From NCBI GenBank assembly GCA_019750915.1, contig JAIENY010000024.1, positions 1 to 48,112 on the forward strand: DNA of 48,112 bases. Direction: 5' to 3'. The notes beneath the pieces are model-generated. The model was not told the origin of the DNA. It searched no databases and worked only from the letters and a program-made list of their open reading frames with translations. Below, piece after piece: positions 22,251 through 31,256 of this stretch. Origin of the DNA: Xanthobacteraceae bacterium (GTDB lineage Bacteria > Pseudomonadota > Alphaproteobacteria > Rhizobiales > Xanthobacteraceae). Both the position numbers and the translations under genes were made by a program. Each line of letters opens with the position of its first letter. The first letter of the stretch is position 1.

Positions 22251-23528
22251 ATGGCGACGAAGCCGCGCACGGCGCGCCGTCCTAAAACATTGAAGCGCAA
22301 GCGACCCGCGCGTAAGGCTGCTATGAGACGCGTGACGAAAAAGCGCGTGGTGGCCTCGGCCGTTTCCAAGCGCCGCGTTCGCAAGAAGCTTGCTACCAGA
22401 CGCGCCGATGCTCAGCCGAGCCTTGTCGAGGCGGCGCTGGCCGCCTTCGCGCACGAAGTGCGAACGCCGCTTACCGGCATTCTGGCGATCTCATCGCTGC
22501 TGGCGACGTCTGATCTCGGCGAGCGCGAGCGCCGCTGGGTCGATACCATCAAAACGGGTGCCGAGCATTTGTCGGCGCTGGCGTCGCTCTACGTCGATGC
22601 GGCCAAGCGCAACTCTGGCCTTTACGTGCGTGAGGAGTTGTTCGATCTGCGCGCTCTTGCTTTTGCGGCGGGCGACTCGCTGGCGGGCCGGGCTACCGCG
22701 AACGGTCTCCAATCGCAGATCACGGTTGCCGGCGATCTGCCGGCGTTCGTGTCGGGCGACGTTGTCCAGTTGCGGGCGGCTTTGGAAAACCTCATCGACA
22801 ATGCGGTGAAGTTCACCCCAACCGGCTCGGTCGGATTGGATGTGTCTGCCGCCGCGGCGTCCAGAGGAAAGATCAAGGTTGCCTTTGTCGTTTCCGACAG
22901 CGGGATTGGACTGTCGCTCCCTGAGGCTCGACGGCTGTTTCGGCCTTTCTCGCAGGCCAACATCGATGTCGCGTCCCGCTTCGGCGGCGCGGGGCTGGGA
23001 CTGTGGTCGGTGAAGCAATTAGCGAGTGCGATGGGTGGGGGCGTCCGAGTCGCTTCGCGGCCCGGCGGAGGCACTGTTTTCACGTTGACGGTCAGCCTTG
23101 TTGTGCAGCCTCATGTCGCCGGCAACGCGACTGCATCGGGGGCGCCTTATCCTGAAGGGCTGAGGATTCTCAGCGTCGAGGATAACCCGTTCGGCCGCGT
23201 GGTGCTGAACGCAGTTCTCGGCGAACTTGGGCACAAGATCGAATTCGTGGGACAGGGCGAACTCGCGACCGAACGAATCCCGGACGGCGGTTTCGATGTC
23301 GTGCTGATGGACATGGTGTTGCCCGGTATCGACGGCGTAGAGACAATCCGGCGGATTCGCGATTTGCCCTCTCCCTATAATACGATCGGCATCATTGGCG
23401 TGTCCGGGCGAGAGCAGGACGAAGTACGCGCGCGCGCCGCGGGCGCGGACGCATTCCTGATCAAACCGGTCAGCCCTCGGGCATTGACGTCTGCGCTTCA
23501 CGAAGCGTTTGTCCGGGCGGCAGCCTAG
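22251..23528 (+). CDS. Soluble hybrid histidine kinase with receiver domain
   Basis: A 425-residue cytoplasmic hybrid kinase. The first 52 residues are strongly basic (many Lys/Arg-Ala repeats). HisKA has His68 in FAHEVRTPLTG; the ATPase has ENLIDNAVKF, DSGIGLSLPEA and FGGAGLGLW; the C-terminal receiver has VEDN and Asp354 in VLMDMVLPGIDG. There is no sensor or membrane segment, so the input must come through a partner protein or the basic tail. ATG 22251 is chosen because GGGGGAA lies just upstream; an upstream ATG at 22200 would overlap gluQ. The receiver implies a phosphorelay to an unseen phosphotransfer protein. Confidence 0.9.
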   Translation: MATKPRTARRPKTLKRKRPARKAAMRRVTKKRVVASAVSKRRVRKKLATRRADAQPSLVEAALAAFAHEVRTPLTGILAISSLLATSDLGERERRWVDTIKTGAEHLSALASLYVDAAKRNSGLYVREELFDLRALAFAAGDSLAGRATANGLQSQITVAGDLPAFVSGDVVQLRAALENLIDNAVKFTPTGSVGLDVSAAAASRGKIKVAFVVSDSGIGLSLPEARRLFRPFSQANIDVASRFGGAGLGLWSVKQLASAMGGGVRVASRPGGGTVFTLTVSLVVQPHVAGNATASGAPYPEGLRILSVEDNPFGRVVLNAVLGELGHKIEFVGQGELATERIPDGGFDVVLMDMVLPGIDGVETIRRIRDLPSPYNTIGIIGVSGREQDEVRARAAGADAFLIKPVSPRALTSALHEAFVRAAA

Positions 23529-24354
23529 ATCGGATGATCGCGGCATTGAGCGCGCCGCCGTAAATGAAAATCGCCGAGATAAAATACAAAAAGACCAGGG
23601 CGATCACGACCGAGGCAAGGCCTGCGTAGGTCGTTACGTAATTGTGGGCAAAACGCGCCAGATATTGTCCGAAGCCTGCAGCCGAGACGAGCGAGGCAAT
23701 AACCGTGAAAACGATGCCGGGGGCGATCTGCCGTAACGTCCGCCGCCCTGCTGGGAGCCATGTATGCAATACGAACAACGCGCTAATCAGCGAGACGATT
23801 GCGATGCTGTAGCGGGCGAAATTGAACACATGCATCTTCGGCTCAATAAACAGCGGCAGATATTTGCGCGCGGTTGCCAGCAGGAGCGGGCCCAGCACGA
23901 TCAGCAATGCGAGCGCGAGCGACACCGCAGCGGCAATCAGCGTGTATCCGATCGATTCCAGCCGCAGCCAGTACCACGAGCGTTTCTCGGTGACGCCGTA
24001 TGCGCGGTTAAGGCCGACACGGAGGCTCTCCACGCCGTTCGAGGCGAAGTAGATCGACAGCGCGACACCGACTGTAAGCGCGTCGCCGCGCGTTTGCGTC
24101 AACACCTTGTGAATCTGGGAACCGAGGGCATCGGCGACCTGTTTGGGCCAGGTCTGCAGCATCAGATCGACGGCTTGATCCGCAAGACCGCGCGAGCCGA
24201 AAAAGCCCGCAAGCGACGTGATCACAATCAGGAATGGAAAAAACGCCATCAGCGCCGACAGAGCAATGTGGCTGGCGATGGCCCAGCCGTCGTCTTCGAG
24301 AAACGCATTCAATGCGTCCAGCCCGATTTGGAATGTCTGCCGAAGAACCTTCAC
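23470..24354 (-). CDS. YihY/BrkB family inner-membrane protein
   Basis: A 294-residue protein with about six membrane helices and the YihY family marks: SHIALSALMAFFPFLIVITSLAGFFG near the N-terminus, YFASNGVESLRVGLNRAYGV in the middle, and FLYFISAIFIYGGALNA at the end. Function of the family is unsettled; the old 'ribonuclease BN' and 'virulence factor BrkB' names are not reliable. GTG 24354 follows AAGGCCAAAT. Its 3' end overlaps the hybrid kinase gene tail to tail by 59 nt. Confidence 0.9.
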   Translation of the reverse strand: MKVLRQTFQIGLDALNAFLEDDGWAIASHIALSALMAFFPFLIVITSLAGFFGSRGLADQAVDLMLQTWPKQVADALGSQIHKVLTQTRGDALTVGVALSIYFASNGVESLRVGLNRAYGVTEKRSWYWLRLESIGYTLIAAAVSLALALLIVLGPLLLATARKYLPLFIEPKMHVFNFARYSIAIVSLISALFVLHTWLPAGRRTLRQIAPGIVFTVIASLVSAAGFGQYLARFAHNYVTTYAGLASVVIALVFLYFISAIFIYGGALNAAIIRSRLPPGQTLREAQTSMPEG

Positions 24355-24503
24355 ATTTGGCCTTGCGTGATCTGCCGAATCCTAACCCGCCCTGTTTCGC
24401 AAGTCATGGGATGCGGCCCCCCTTTGCCTCAATTCCAGATATTTTTCGCCCAACCGTGGCGCAAACGCTTGGGCGCCATTGGCCACGATGTTATGTAGGT
24501 TGA

Positions 24504-24698
24504 ATGACAGGGTTCCTGAGTTACTTTGCGCTGCCGATCGCGCTGGTCGCGGTAACGGCGGTACTGATGTTCGGCCTCGTGAACATGATGCGCGGCGGCT
24601 CGGCAAATACGTCGCAACGCCTGATGCGCCTGCGGGTGTTGTTCCAGTTCATCGCTATCGTCATCGCCATGGCGACGATCTGGGCGATGGGGCACTGA
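24504..24698 (+). CDS. HIG1-domain twin-transmembrane protein
   Basis: A 64-residue protein with two membrane helices (LPIALVAVTAVLMFGLVNMM and FQFIAIVIAMATIW) joined by the basic loop RGGSANTSQRLMRLRV, the HIG1 domain pattern. Family members associate with respiratory complexes, mainly cytochrome oxidases, in mitochondria; bacterial ones are little studied. It is 15 nt upstream of the cobalamin adenosyltransferase gene, on the same strand, followed by etfBA. No FNR/FixK box was found upstream. Confidence 0.85.
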   Translation: MTGFLSYFALPIALVAVTAVLMFGLVNMMRGGSANTSQRLMRLRVLFQFIAIVIAMATIWAMGH

Positions 24699-24713
24699 GC
24701 ATTTGGCACGCAG

Positions 24714-25286
24714 ATGGTTCTGATCAACAGCATCTACACCCGTACCGGCGACGACGGCACCACCGCGCTCGGCAACGGCGAGCGGCGCTCCAAATATGAC
24801 CTGCGGATTGACGTCATCGGCACGGTGGATGAAACAAACGCCGCCATCGGCGTCGCCCGTTTGTATCTGGATGGGGATAGGCGGCTCGCCGGCATGCTGA
24901 CAGCCGTCCAAAACGATCTGTTCGATCTGGGGGCCGACCTCGCCGTCCCGCAACGTGACGGGCGGGCCGAACGACTCCGTATCGTGGCGGGGCAGGTGGA
25001 GCGGCTGGAGCAGGACATTGATGCGCTGAACGCGGGGCTGGCGCCGCTGACCTCGTTTATCCTGCCGGGCGGAAGTCCCGCTGCCGCCCATCTGCATCTG
25101 GCGCGGACGGTGGCGCGACGTTCCGAGCGGCTTCTCGTCGAACTGGCTGACCGGCCCGAGGAGCCAGTGGGAGCGCCGGTTTTGCAATATCTGAACCGTC
25201 TGTCGGATTTTTTGTTTGTGGCCGCGCGGGTGGCCAACGGCAACGGCGTAGCCGACGTGCTCTGGATCCCCGGCCAAAACCGTTAA
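24714..25286 (+). CDS. Cob(I)yrinic acid a,c-diamide adenosyltransferase, PduO type
   Basis: A 190-residue enzyme that transfers the adenosyl group of ATP to cob(I)alamin. The N-terminal ATP loop TRTGDDGTTALGNGERRSK is diagnostic for the PduO family, with VQNDLFDLGADL in the middle and RTVARRSERLL and YLNRLSDFLFVAARVAN in the C-terminal half. ATG 24714 lies 15 nt after the HIG1 gene. The order HIG1, adenosyltransferase, etfB, etfA, hydroxyacyl-CoA dehydrogenase points to shared expression, and adenosylcobalamin would serve methylmalonyl-CoA mutase or similar enzymes encoded elsewhere. Confidence 0.94.
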   Translation: MVLINSIYTRTGDDGTTALGNGERRSKYDLRIDVIGTVDETNAAIGVARLYLDGDRRLAGMLTAVQNDLFDLGADLAVPQRDGRAERLRIVAGQVERLEQDIDALNAGLAPLTSFILPGGSPAAAHLHLARTVARRSERLLVELADRPEEPVGAPVLQYLNRLSDFLFVAARVANGNGVADVLWIPGQNR

Positions 25287-25406
25287 TTTTCCAGTTTCAG
25301 GAATGGCTATTTCCGCACGCGCCCGGCCTGTGAAGCGCGTTGACCAGGCTTGACCGGGACTTTAGGTTCCGGCGCCTGATCTGAGACAAAGAACAAAGGG
25401 GACCCG

Positions 25407-26153
25407 ATGAAGGTTCTGGTGCCGGTCAAACGTGTCATCGATTACAACGTCAAGATTCGTGTGAAATCCGACGGGTCCGGGGTTGAAACCGCGAACGTCA
25501 AAATGTCGATGAATCCGTTCGACGAGATTGCGGTGGAGGAAGCCCTGCGGCTGAAGGAAGCCGGCAAGGCGGTGGAAGTGGTCGCGGTGTCGATCGGCCC
25601 GGCCCAGTCTGCGGAGACGGTGCGCACAGCGCTGGCGATGGGCGCCGATCGTGGCATCCATGTCAAGGTGGACGGCGCCGTCGAACCACTGGCGGTTGCA
25701 AAAGTTCTCAAGCTGATCGCCGGCCATGAGCAGCCTGGCCTTATCATCCTTGGCAAGCAGGCCATTGACGACGATTCCAACCAGACCGGCCAGATGTTGG
25801 CGGCGTTACTTGGCTGGCCGCAGGCGACCTTTGCCTCCAAGGTCGAGGTGGAAGGCAGCGATTTCGTGGTCACCCGAGAGATTGATGGCGGACTGCAGAC
25901 CGTGAAGCTGAAAGGCCCTGCCATCGTCACAACCGATCTTCGGCTGAACGAGCCGCGTTATGCCAGCCTGCCCAACATCATGAAGGCCAAGAAGAAGCCG
26001 ATCGAGGAAAAGACTGCCGAGCAACTTGGCGTCGATTTGTCCCCGCGTCTTGAGATTTTAAAGACCACAGAGCCCGCGGGGCGCAAAGGCGGCATCAAGG
26101 TCGCCTCGCCGGCGGAACTCGTGGCGAAACTGGCTGAGGCGGGAGTTTTGTGA
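25407..26153 (+). CDS. etfB: Electron transfer flavoprotein beta subunit
   Basis: A 248-residue ETF beta subunit that with EtfA passes electrons from acyl-CoA dehydrogenases to the quinone pool. The N-terminus [19 protein letters not shown], the segment [16 protein letters not shown] and the adenosine-binding [25 protein letters not shown] are typical. AAGGGGA lies 6 nt before ATG 25407. Its stop overlaps the etfA start (TGATG), so the subunits are coupled. Confidence 0.97.
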   Translation: MKVLVPVKRVIDYNVKIRVKSDGSGVETANVKMSMNPFDEIAVEEALRLKEAGKAVEVVAVSIGPAQSAETVRTALAMGADRGIHVKVDGAVEPLAVAKVLKLIAGHEQPGLIILGKQAIDDDSNQTGQMLAALLGWPQATFASKVEVEGSDFVVTREIDGGLQTVKLKGPAIVTTDLRLNEPRYASLPNIMKAKKKPIEEKTAEQLGVDLSPRLEILKTTEPAGRKGGIKVASPAELVAKLAEAGVL

Positions 26154-27100
26154 TGACGACACTTCTTTTGGCGGAACATCTCGATGGTGAGTTGAAGGAT
26201 GTCACCGCCAAGGCGCTGACGGCGGCTTCAGCCCTCGGCAGTGAGGTCGATGTGCTGGTTGCCGGGCAGAATGTTTCAGCCGTTGCCGATGTGGCTGCGA
26301 AACTCGCCGGCGTGCGCAAGGTGTTGGTCGCAGATGGCAGCTCCTATGCCCATGACCTTGCCGAGCCGCTGGCGGCGTTGATCGTCTCGCTTGCATCGAC
26401 TTACGATGCGATCGTCGCGCCTGCGACCTCGCGCTTCAAGAACACGCTGCCGCGCGCGGCGGCGCTGCTCGATGTGATGCAGATTTCCGAGATCACGAGG
26501 GTGGTTGCGCCCGACACCTTCGAACGTCCGATCTACGCAGGAAATGCGATCCAGACGGTGAAGTCGACGGACGTCAAGAAAGTCATCACGGTGCGGACCT
26601 CGTCGTTCCCCGCTGCTGGTCTCGGCGGGAGCGCTGGCATCGAGTCTGTTCCGGCCGCTGCCGATCCGGGTTTGTCCAGCTATGTCGGCGAGGAGGTCGC
26701 CAAGAGCGAACGGCCCGAACTGGCTTCGGCGAAAATCATTGTTTCCGGCGGACGTGCGATGCAGAGCCGGGAGAATTTCGAAAAATTCATAGAGCCGCTG
26801 GCTGACGTGCTCGGTGCGGGCGTAGGAGCTTCGCGTGCCGCTGTCGACGCCGGTTATGCGCCGAACGACTGGCAGGTGGGCCAGACCGGCAAGGTCGTTG
26901 CCCCGGATCTGTATATTGCCGTGGGTATTTCCGGCGCGATCCAGCATCTGGCCGGCATGAAAGACTCCAAGGTAATTGTGGCGATCAATAAGGATGAGGA
27001 GGCGCCGATCTTCCAAATCGCCGATTACGGCCTTGTGGGCGACCTCTACCAGACTGTACCCGAACTCACGCAGGAGCTGAAGAAGCGGCGAAATTCGTGA
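26153..27100 (+). CDS. etfA: Electron transfer flavoprotein alpha subunit
   Basis: A 315-residue ETF alpha subunit. The C-terminal FAD-binding half shows [18 protein letters not shown] sequence (VSGGRAMQ), [45 protein letters not shown], and the final [24 protein letters not shown] 26153 shares its A with the TGA of etfB; a GTG directly before would add one residue. It forms a heterodimer with EtfB in the cytoplasm. Confidence 0.97.
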   Translation: MTTLLLAEHLDGELKDVTAKALTAASALGSEVDVLVAGQNVSAVADVAAKLAGVRKVLVADGSSYAHDLAEPLAALIVSLASTYDAIVAPATSRFKNTLPRAAALLDVMQISEITRVVAPDTFERPIYAGNAIQTVKSTDVKKVITVRTSSFPAAGLGGSAGIESVPAAADPGLSSYVGEEVAKSERPELASAKIIVSGGRAMQSRENFEKFIEPLADVLGAGVGASRAAVDAGYAPNDWQVGQTGKVVAPDLYIAVGISGAIQHLAGMKDSKVIVAINKDEEAPIFQIADYGLVGDLYQTVPELTQELKKRRNS

Positions 27101-27212
27101 TGTATCGTTTCGTCCGCGTTCAGGTGGGGTTATCATAAAAAAGAGGCGGTTACGCGCCGCATACGATACGCTCGGCAATGTGCCGCGAAGACAGCAGATA
27201 GCGACGGACAAG

Positions 27213-28094
27213 ATGGCGAAGCAGATCAAGACAGTAGGCGTGATTGGATCGGGCCAGATGGGAAACGGCATCGCGCATGTTGCGGCGCTGGCGGGTTTCG
27301 ATGTCGTCCTGAATGATGTGAGCGCGGACCGGTTGAAGTCGGCGCTGGCGACCATCAACGGCAATTTGTCGCGTCAGGTTTCCAAGAACGTGATCACCGA
27401 AGCGGCGCATCAGGCTGCACTGAAGAAGATTTCTTCGTCCGAAGCCATCGACGGGCTGGCATCGTGTGATCTTGTGATCGAGACTGCCGTTGAGAAGGAA
27501 GAGATCAAGCGCAAGATTCTCCATGAACTGTGCGCTGTACTGCGGCCCGATGCGATCGTCGGGTCCAACACGTCCTCGATATCGATCACACGCCTTGCGG
27601 CGGCGACCGATCGCCCGGAAAAATTTATCGGCATTCACTTCATGAACCCCGTTCCGTTGATGGAACTGGTCGAACTGATCCGCGGTATCGCCACCGATGA
27701 TGAGACGTTCGACTCGACGCGCGAGTTTGTCACCAAACTCGGCAAGCAGATTGCCGTCTCCGAAGATTTCCCTGCCTTCATCGTCAATCGCATTTTGCTG
27801 CCGATGATCAATGAGGCGATCTACACGCTCTATGAAGGCGTCGGAAATGTTCAGGCGATCGACGCTGCGATGAAGCTCGGCGCGCATCATCCCATGGGGC
27901 CGCTGGAACTGGCGGACTTCATCGGCCTCGATACATGCCTGTCGATCATGCAGGTGTTGCACGAGGGACTGGCTGATTCGAAGTACCGTCCGTGTCCGTT
28001 GCTGGTGAAATACGTCGAGGCGGGGTGGCTTGGCCGCAAGACGCAGCGCGGCTTTTATGACTATCGCGGCGACAAACCGGTCCCGACGCGCTGA
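27213..28094 (+). CDS. 3-hydroxybutyryl-CoA dehydrogenase
   Basis: A 293-residue NAD(P)-dependent 3-hydroxyacyl-CoA dehydrogenase that interconverts acetoacetyl-CoA and 3-hydroxybutyryl-CoA. The Rossmann motif is GVIGSGQMGNGIA at 9-21; catalytic His142 is in IHFMNPVPLMELVE with the following Glu; the C-terminal domain has DFPAFIVNRILLPMINEA and GPLELADFIGLD. ATG 27213 (MAKQIK) gives the family length. It follows etfBA by 112 nt, consistent with a short-chain acyl-CoA role and possibly with polyhydroxybutyrate metabolism. Confidence 0.93.
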   Translation: MAKQIKTVGVIGSGQMGNGIAHVAALAGFDVVLNDVSADRLKSALATINGNLSRQVSKNVITEAAHQAALKKISSSEAIDGLASCDLVIETAVEKEEIKRKILHELCAVLRPDAIVGSNTSSISITRLAAATDRPEKFIGIHFMNPVPLMELVELIRGIATDDETFDSTREFVTKLGKQIAVSEDFPAFIVNRILLPMINEAIYTLYEGVGNVQAIDAAMKLGAHHPMGPLELADFIGLDTCLSIMQVLHEGLADSKYRPCPLLVKYVEAGWLGRKTQRGFYDYRGDKPVPTR

Positions 28095-28144
28095 ATTTGT
28101 TAACTCCCTTCTGGCAGGTTCCCGTCGCCAGAACGGAGACGTCG

Positions 28145-28339
28145 ATGAGCATTGGTTTGGTCAATTCCGCCGTTGCGCTGCAGGCCAGTACGACGCAGCA
28201 GCAGATCGGGATTGCGGTTTTGAAACAGAACATCGACTCCCAGGCCTCCGTTCTTCAGCTTTTGCAACCCGCCCAGCCGCCCGCGCCAGCGGCGAACAAC
28301 GCTCCGGGCGTGGGAGCCCGGCTCGATGTTTCGGCCTGA
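28145..28339 (+). CDS. YjfB-like putative motility protein
   Basis: A 64-residue protein: VNSAVALQASTTQQQIGIAVLKQNIDSQASVLQLLQ followed by a Pro/Ala-rich tail. The pattern (ALQ..TQQ..GIAVLK...D.Q......L) matches the YjfB family, called 'putative motility protein' on weak grounds. ATG 28145 follows GGAGA by 5 nt. It is convergent with the DUF1428 gene, with only one base between the stops. Confidence 0.75.
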   Translation: MSIGLVNSAVALQASTTQQQIGIAVLKQNIDSQASVLQLLQPAQPPAPAANNAPGVGARLDVSA

Positions 28340-28340
28340 T

Positions 28341-28706
28341 TTAGTCCTTCAGTTTCACCAGCGTATCAAAGCCGCCATAGACCAAGCGCTTGCCGTCGAA
28401 TGGCATTGCTTTTGGATTCATCATGCTGGCAAGCCTCGGGTCTTTCATGACCTTGGCATTGATGCGGTCGCGGTCCTTGCGTGATTTATAGGTGATCCAG
28501 GAGAACACCACGACCTCTCCCGGTTTCAGCTTGACGCTACGCGGAAATGACGTGAGCTTGCCGACCTTGACGTCTTCGGCGACGCATTCGCGATAATCGA
28601 GCGCGCCATGCTCGCGCCAAATCCTGCCAGCCTTGCGTGCGAGCGCCCGATACGCCGCCATATTCTTTTTCGGCACGGGGACGATAAAGCCATCGACATA
28701 TTCCAT
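28341..28706 (-). CDS. DUF1428 family protein
   Basis: A 121-residue ferredoxin-like alpha/beta protein of the DUF1428 family. It begins YVDGFIVPVPKKNMAAYRALA and continues with WREHGALDYREC, VVFSWITYKSRKDRD and MPFDGKRLVYGGFDTLV, all typical of the family. GGAGGGG lies 5-6 nt before ATG 28706. Its function is not known. It stands 73 nt downstream of tlpA on the same strand. Confidence 0.92.
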   Translation of the reverse strand: MEYVDGFIVPVPKKNMAAYRALARKAGRIWREHGALDYRECVAEDVKVGKLTSFPRSVKLKPGEVVVFSWITYKSRKDRDRINAKVMKDPRLASMMNPKAMPFDGKRLVYGGFDTLVKLKD

Positions 28707-28779
28707 CTGACGCCCCTCCCATGGTGACGCGCAAAGGTGGCCGCCAACTTCGTTGGCAATATGAAGATTGGAATGCGGC

Positions 28780-29439
28780 TTATTGTCCGGTGGTGGCGGT
28801 GATCAGTTTGATCGCGTCGTCGCTTTGCCATTCGGCGGGACCTGCCATGGTGCCGATCTCGCAGCCTGCGCCGTCGATCAGCACGGACGTTGGCATGCCC
28901 AGCGCGCGGCCGACAGATTTCAGGTCCTGAAACACCTTCGCGCTTTCATCGTAAAAGTAGCTCAGGCTGGTGAGACCGGCGCTTTTCAGGAAGGCCTTTG
29001 GCTTTTCTGGGTCGCGGGTATCGATGTTAATGGTCACGACGTCGAATTTCGATCCGCCGAGTTTGGCCTGAAGTTGGTCGAGGGCGGGCATTTCGCGTCG
29101 GCACGGCACGCACCAGGTCGCCCAAAGATTGACGAGCACCGGATGGCCACGGAATTCAGATAATTTCCGGGTTTTCCCCTCGGCGTCGCTGAATGAGAGG
29201 TCCGGGATGCGCAGCGGTTGCGTCGCCATGGTTAATGCAGCAACCTCGCCATGGACCAGGGGTTTCAATTTCGCCGCCAAATCGACCGCTGGGCGGCAGC
29301 CGGGATCGCCCGACGCATTGCGCATAAGGCCGCCTATCCCGTATACCGCACCAAATATCAGGGCGGCGCTAGCCGCGGTGACGATCAGCCCGGTTGGAAA
29401 ACGGGCACGAGAACGGGTCTCTGGTGTCTGGTCTGTCAT
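28780..29439 (-). CDS. tlpA: Thiol:disulfide interchange protein TlpA
   Basis: A 219-residue membrane-anchored periplasmic thioredoxin-like protein, needed in B. japonicum for cytochrome aa3 biogenesis (reducing ScoI and CoxB). One N-terminal helix (TGLIVTAASAALIFGAVYGIG) anchors it. The active site is Cys110-VP-Cys113 in NLWATWCVPCRREMPAL, and two further cysteines (Cys48 and the one in DGAGCEIG) match the extra structural disulfide of TlpA. The cis-Pro loop is GMPTSVLID. It diverges from argH, as in B. japonicum. Confidence 0.95.
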   Translation of the reverse strand: MTDQTPETRSRARFPTGLIVTAASAALIFGAVYGIGGLMRNASGDPGCRPAVDLAAKLKPLVHGEVAALTMATQPLRIPDLSFSDAEGKTRKLSEFRGHPVLVNLWATWCVPCRREMPALDQLQAKLGGSKFDVVTINIDTRDPEKPKAFLKSAGLTSLSYFYDESAKVFQDLKSVGRALGMPTSVLIDGAGCEIGTMAGPAEWQSDDAIKLITATTGQ

Positions 29440-29486
29440 CGGATGTCGTTTAATCTGGGTTGGCGAAGGTAAGTCGGGCGGCAGTT

Positions 29487-30884
29487 ATGAGCAACAAGAT
29501 GTGGGGAGGTCGCTTCGGCGAAAGTCCCGATGCGATCATGGAAGAGATCAACGTCTCGATCGACGTGGATCAACACCTCTATGCCCAGGACATTGCCGCG
29601 TCAAAGGCCCATGCGGCAATGCTGGCCGCGCAAGGGATTATCACGGCGAGCGATGCGAAAAACATCGCGACAGGTCTTGATACAATTTTGTCCGAAATCA
29701 AGGCGGGATCGTTCACATTCAAGCGAGCGCTTGAAGACATTCATATGAACGTCGAGAGCAGGCTGAGCGAGATCATCGGCCCAGCGGCGGGGCGGTTGCA
29801 CACCGCCCGCTCGCGCAACGATCAGGTTGCTACCGATTTTCGGCTTTACGTGCGGGATGCGATCGACGCTTTCGACGCCGATCTTGCCTCGCTGCAGCGC
29901 GCGTTGGTGGAACGGGCGCTGGAGCACGCCGACACGGTGATGCCGGGCTTCACGCATCTGCAGACTGCACAGCCCGTCACCTTCGGCCATCATCTTCTGG
30001 CCTATGTCGAGATGACCGGACGAGATCGCGGACGCTTCAAAGACGCGCGCAAACGCCTCAACGAAAGTCCGTTGGGTGCAGCCGCACTGGCCGGCACGTC
30101 GTTTCCGATCGACCGGCGTACAACCGCAGCTGCGCTCGGTTTCGACCGGCCAATGGCAAACTCGCTCGATGCCGTATCGGATCGCGATTTCGTGCTCGAA
30201 ATCCTCGCAGCGGCGTCGATTGCTGCAGTTCATCTGTCGCGCTTTGCCGAGGAGATCGTCATCTGGACCTCGCCGCTGGTTGGCCTTGTGCGTTTGTCGG
30301 ACAAATTCACGACCGGTTCGTCGATCATGCCGCAGAAGCGCAACCCCGATGCCGCCGAACTTGTCCGCGCCAAGACCGGGCGGGTCGTCGGGGCACTCAA
30401 CGCGCTGCTGATCGTGATGAAAGGGTTGCCGCTGGCCTATCAGAAGGACATGCAGGAAGACAAAGCCGGCGCCATGGAAGCGTTTGCGGCCCTGTCGCTG
30501 GCAATTCGGGCGATGACGGGCATGGTGCTCGACCTTGAGCCGGACGAGGCACGCATGAAGGTCGCCGCGGGTGAGGGCTATGCGACGGCAACGGATCTTG
30601 CCGATTGGCTGGTGCGGACATTGAAAATGCCGTTCCGCGAGGCGCACCACGTTACCGGCCGGATTGTGGGTAAGGCCGCTGAGGGGGGGCTGGCGTTGCA
30701 CAAGCTCCCGCTTGCGGAGATGCAGGCGATCGAACCGCGTATCACCGAAGGCGTGTTTGATGTTCTGTCGGTGCAGGCTTCCGTCGAGAGCCGGACCAGC
30801 TTTGGTGGCACATCCCCGCAAAATGTCCGTGAGCAGGCCAGAGACTGGCTTATGAGACTGGAAAAAGAGCAAAATTCGGTCTGA
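29487..30884 (+). CDS. argH: Argininosuccinate lyase
   Basis: A 465-residue lyase that cleaves argininosuccinate to arginine and fumarate, the last step of arginine synthesis. It starts [16 protein letters not shown] and holds [31 protein letters not shown] and the fumarase/aspartase signature [15 protein letters not shown] 29487 gives the family start; upstream in-frame codons are unlikely. It is followed by lptM and lysA on the same strand with short gaps. Confidence 0.97.
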   Translation: MSNKMWGGRFGESPDAIMEEINVSIDVDQHLYAQDIAASKAHAAMLAAQGIITASDAKNIATGLDTILSEIKAGSFTFKRALEDIHMNVESRLSEIIGPAAGRLHTARSRNDQVATDFRLYVRDAIDAFDADLASLQRALVERALEHADTVMPGFTHLQTAQPVTFGHHLLAYVEMTGRDRGRFKDARKRLNESPLGAAALAGTSFPIDRRTTAAALGFDRPMANSLDAVSDRDFVLEILAAASIAAVHLSRFAEEIVIWTSPLVGLVRLSDKFTTGSSIMPQKRNPDAAELVRAKTGRVVGALNALLIVMKGLPLAYQKDMQEDKAGAMEAFAALSLAIRAMTGMVLDLEPDEARMKVAAGEGYATATDLADWLVRTLKMPFREAHHVTGRIVGKAAEGGLALHKLPLAEMQAIEPRITEGVFDVLSVQASVESRTSFGGTSPQNVREQARDWLMRLEKEQNSV

Positions 30885-30965
30885 GAAGAGAAATATTCAC
30901 AGCCCGAAGCACTCGCCAGCGAGGGCCGTTCTCTGTATGGTGCAGCCGAATTCAGGAACTATCTC

Positions 30966-31250
30966 GTGAGCCGTTCTGCTTCTCCGTTTTCGTCTCGTAG
31001 GCTGGCAGCCGCTGTGCTGATCTTGGCCGCTTGTGCACTCGCCGGATGTGGCCGCAAGGGTCCCCTCGACCTGCCTCCGGGCGCCTCGGCTTTGGACCAG
31101 GGCGAAGTTATTATTCCGGACGCAAACTCGCGCCCGCAGCAGTCGGCGGATTCCAATCTGCTCGGGGGGACGTCTTCCGGCGGCCGCAACCAGATCGTGG
31201 CGCCGAAAGGGCCGAACAAACGCATTCCTCTTGATGCGCTGCTGGACTGA
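30966..31250 (+). CDS. lptM: LptM-type lipoprotein (YifL-like)
   Basis: A 94-residue small lipoprotein. The signal peptide ends in the lipobox LAGC, and the mature N-terminus CGRKGPLDLPP is the LptM/YifL pattern. LptM helps assembly of the LptD-LptE outer-membrane LPS translocon in E. coli. AGGAA lies 7 nt before GTG 30966. The rest of the chain is Pro/Gly/Asn-rich and probably disordered. It stands between argH and lysA, a conserved place for this gene in proteobacteria. Confidence 0.85.
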   Translation: MSRSASPFSSRRLAAAVLILAACALAGCGRKGPLDLPPGASALDQGEVIIPDANSRPQQSADSNLLGGTSSGGRNQIVAPKGPNKRIPLDALLD

Positions 31251-31256
31251 GATGCC

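Noticed and set aside
29601..30872. 423-codon frame opposite argH
   Set aside because: It is an antisense shadow produced by high GC in the argH third positions.
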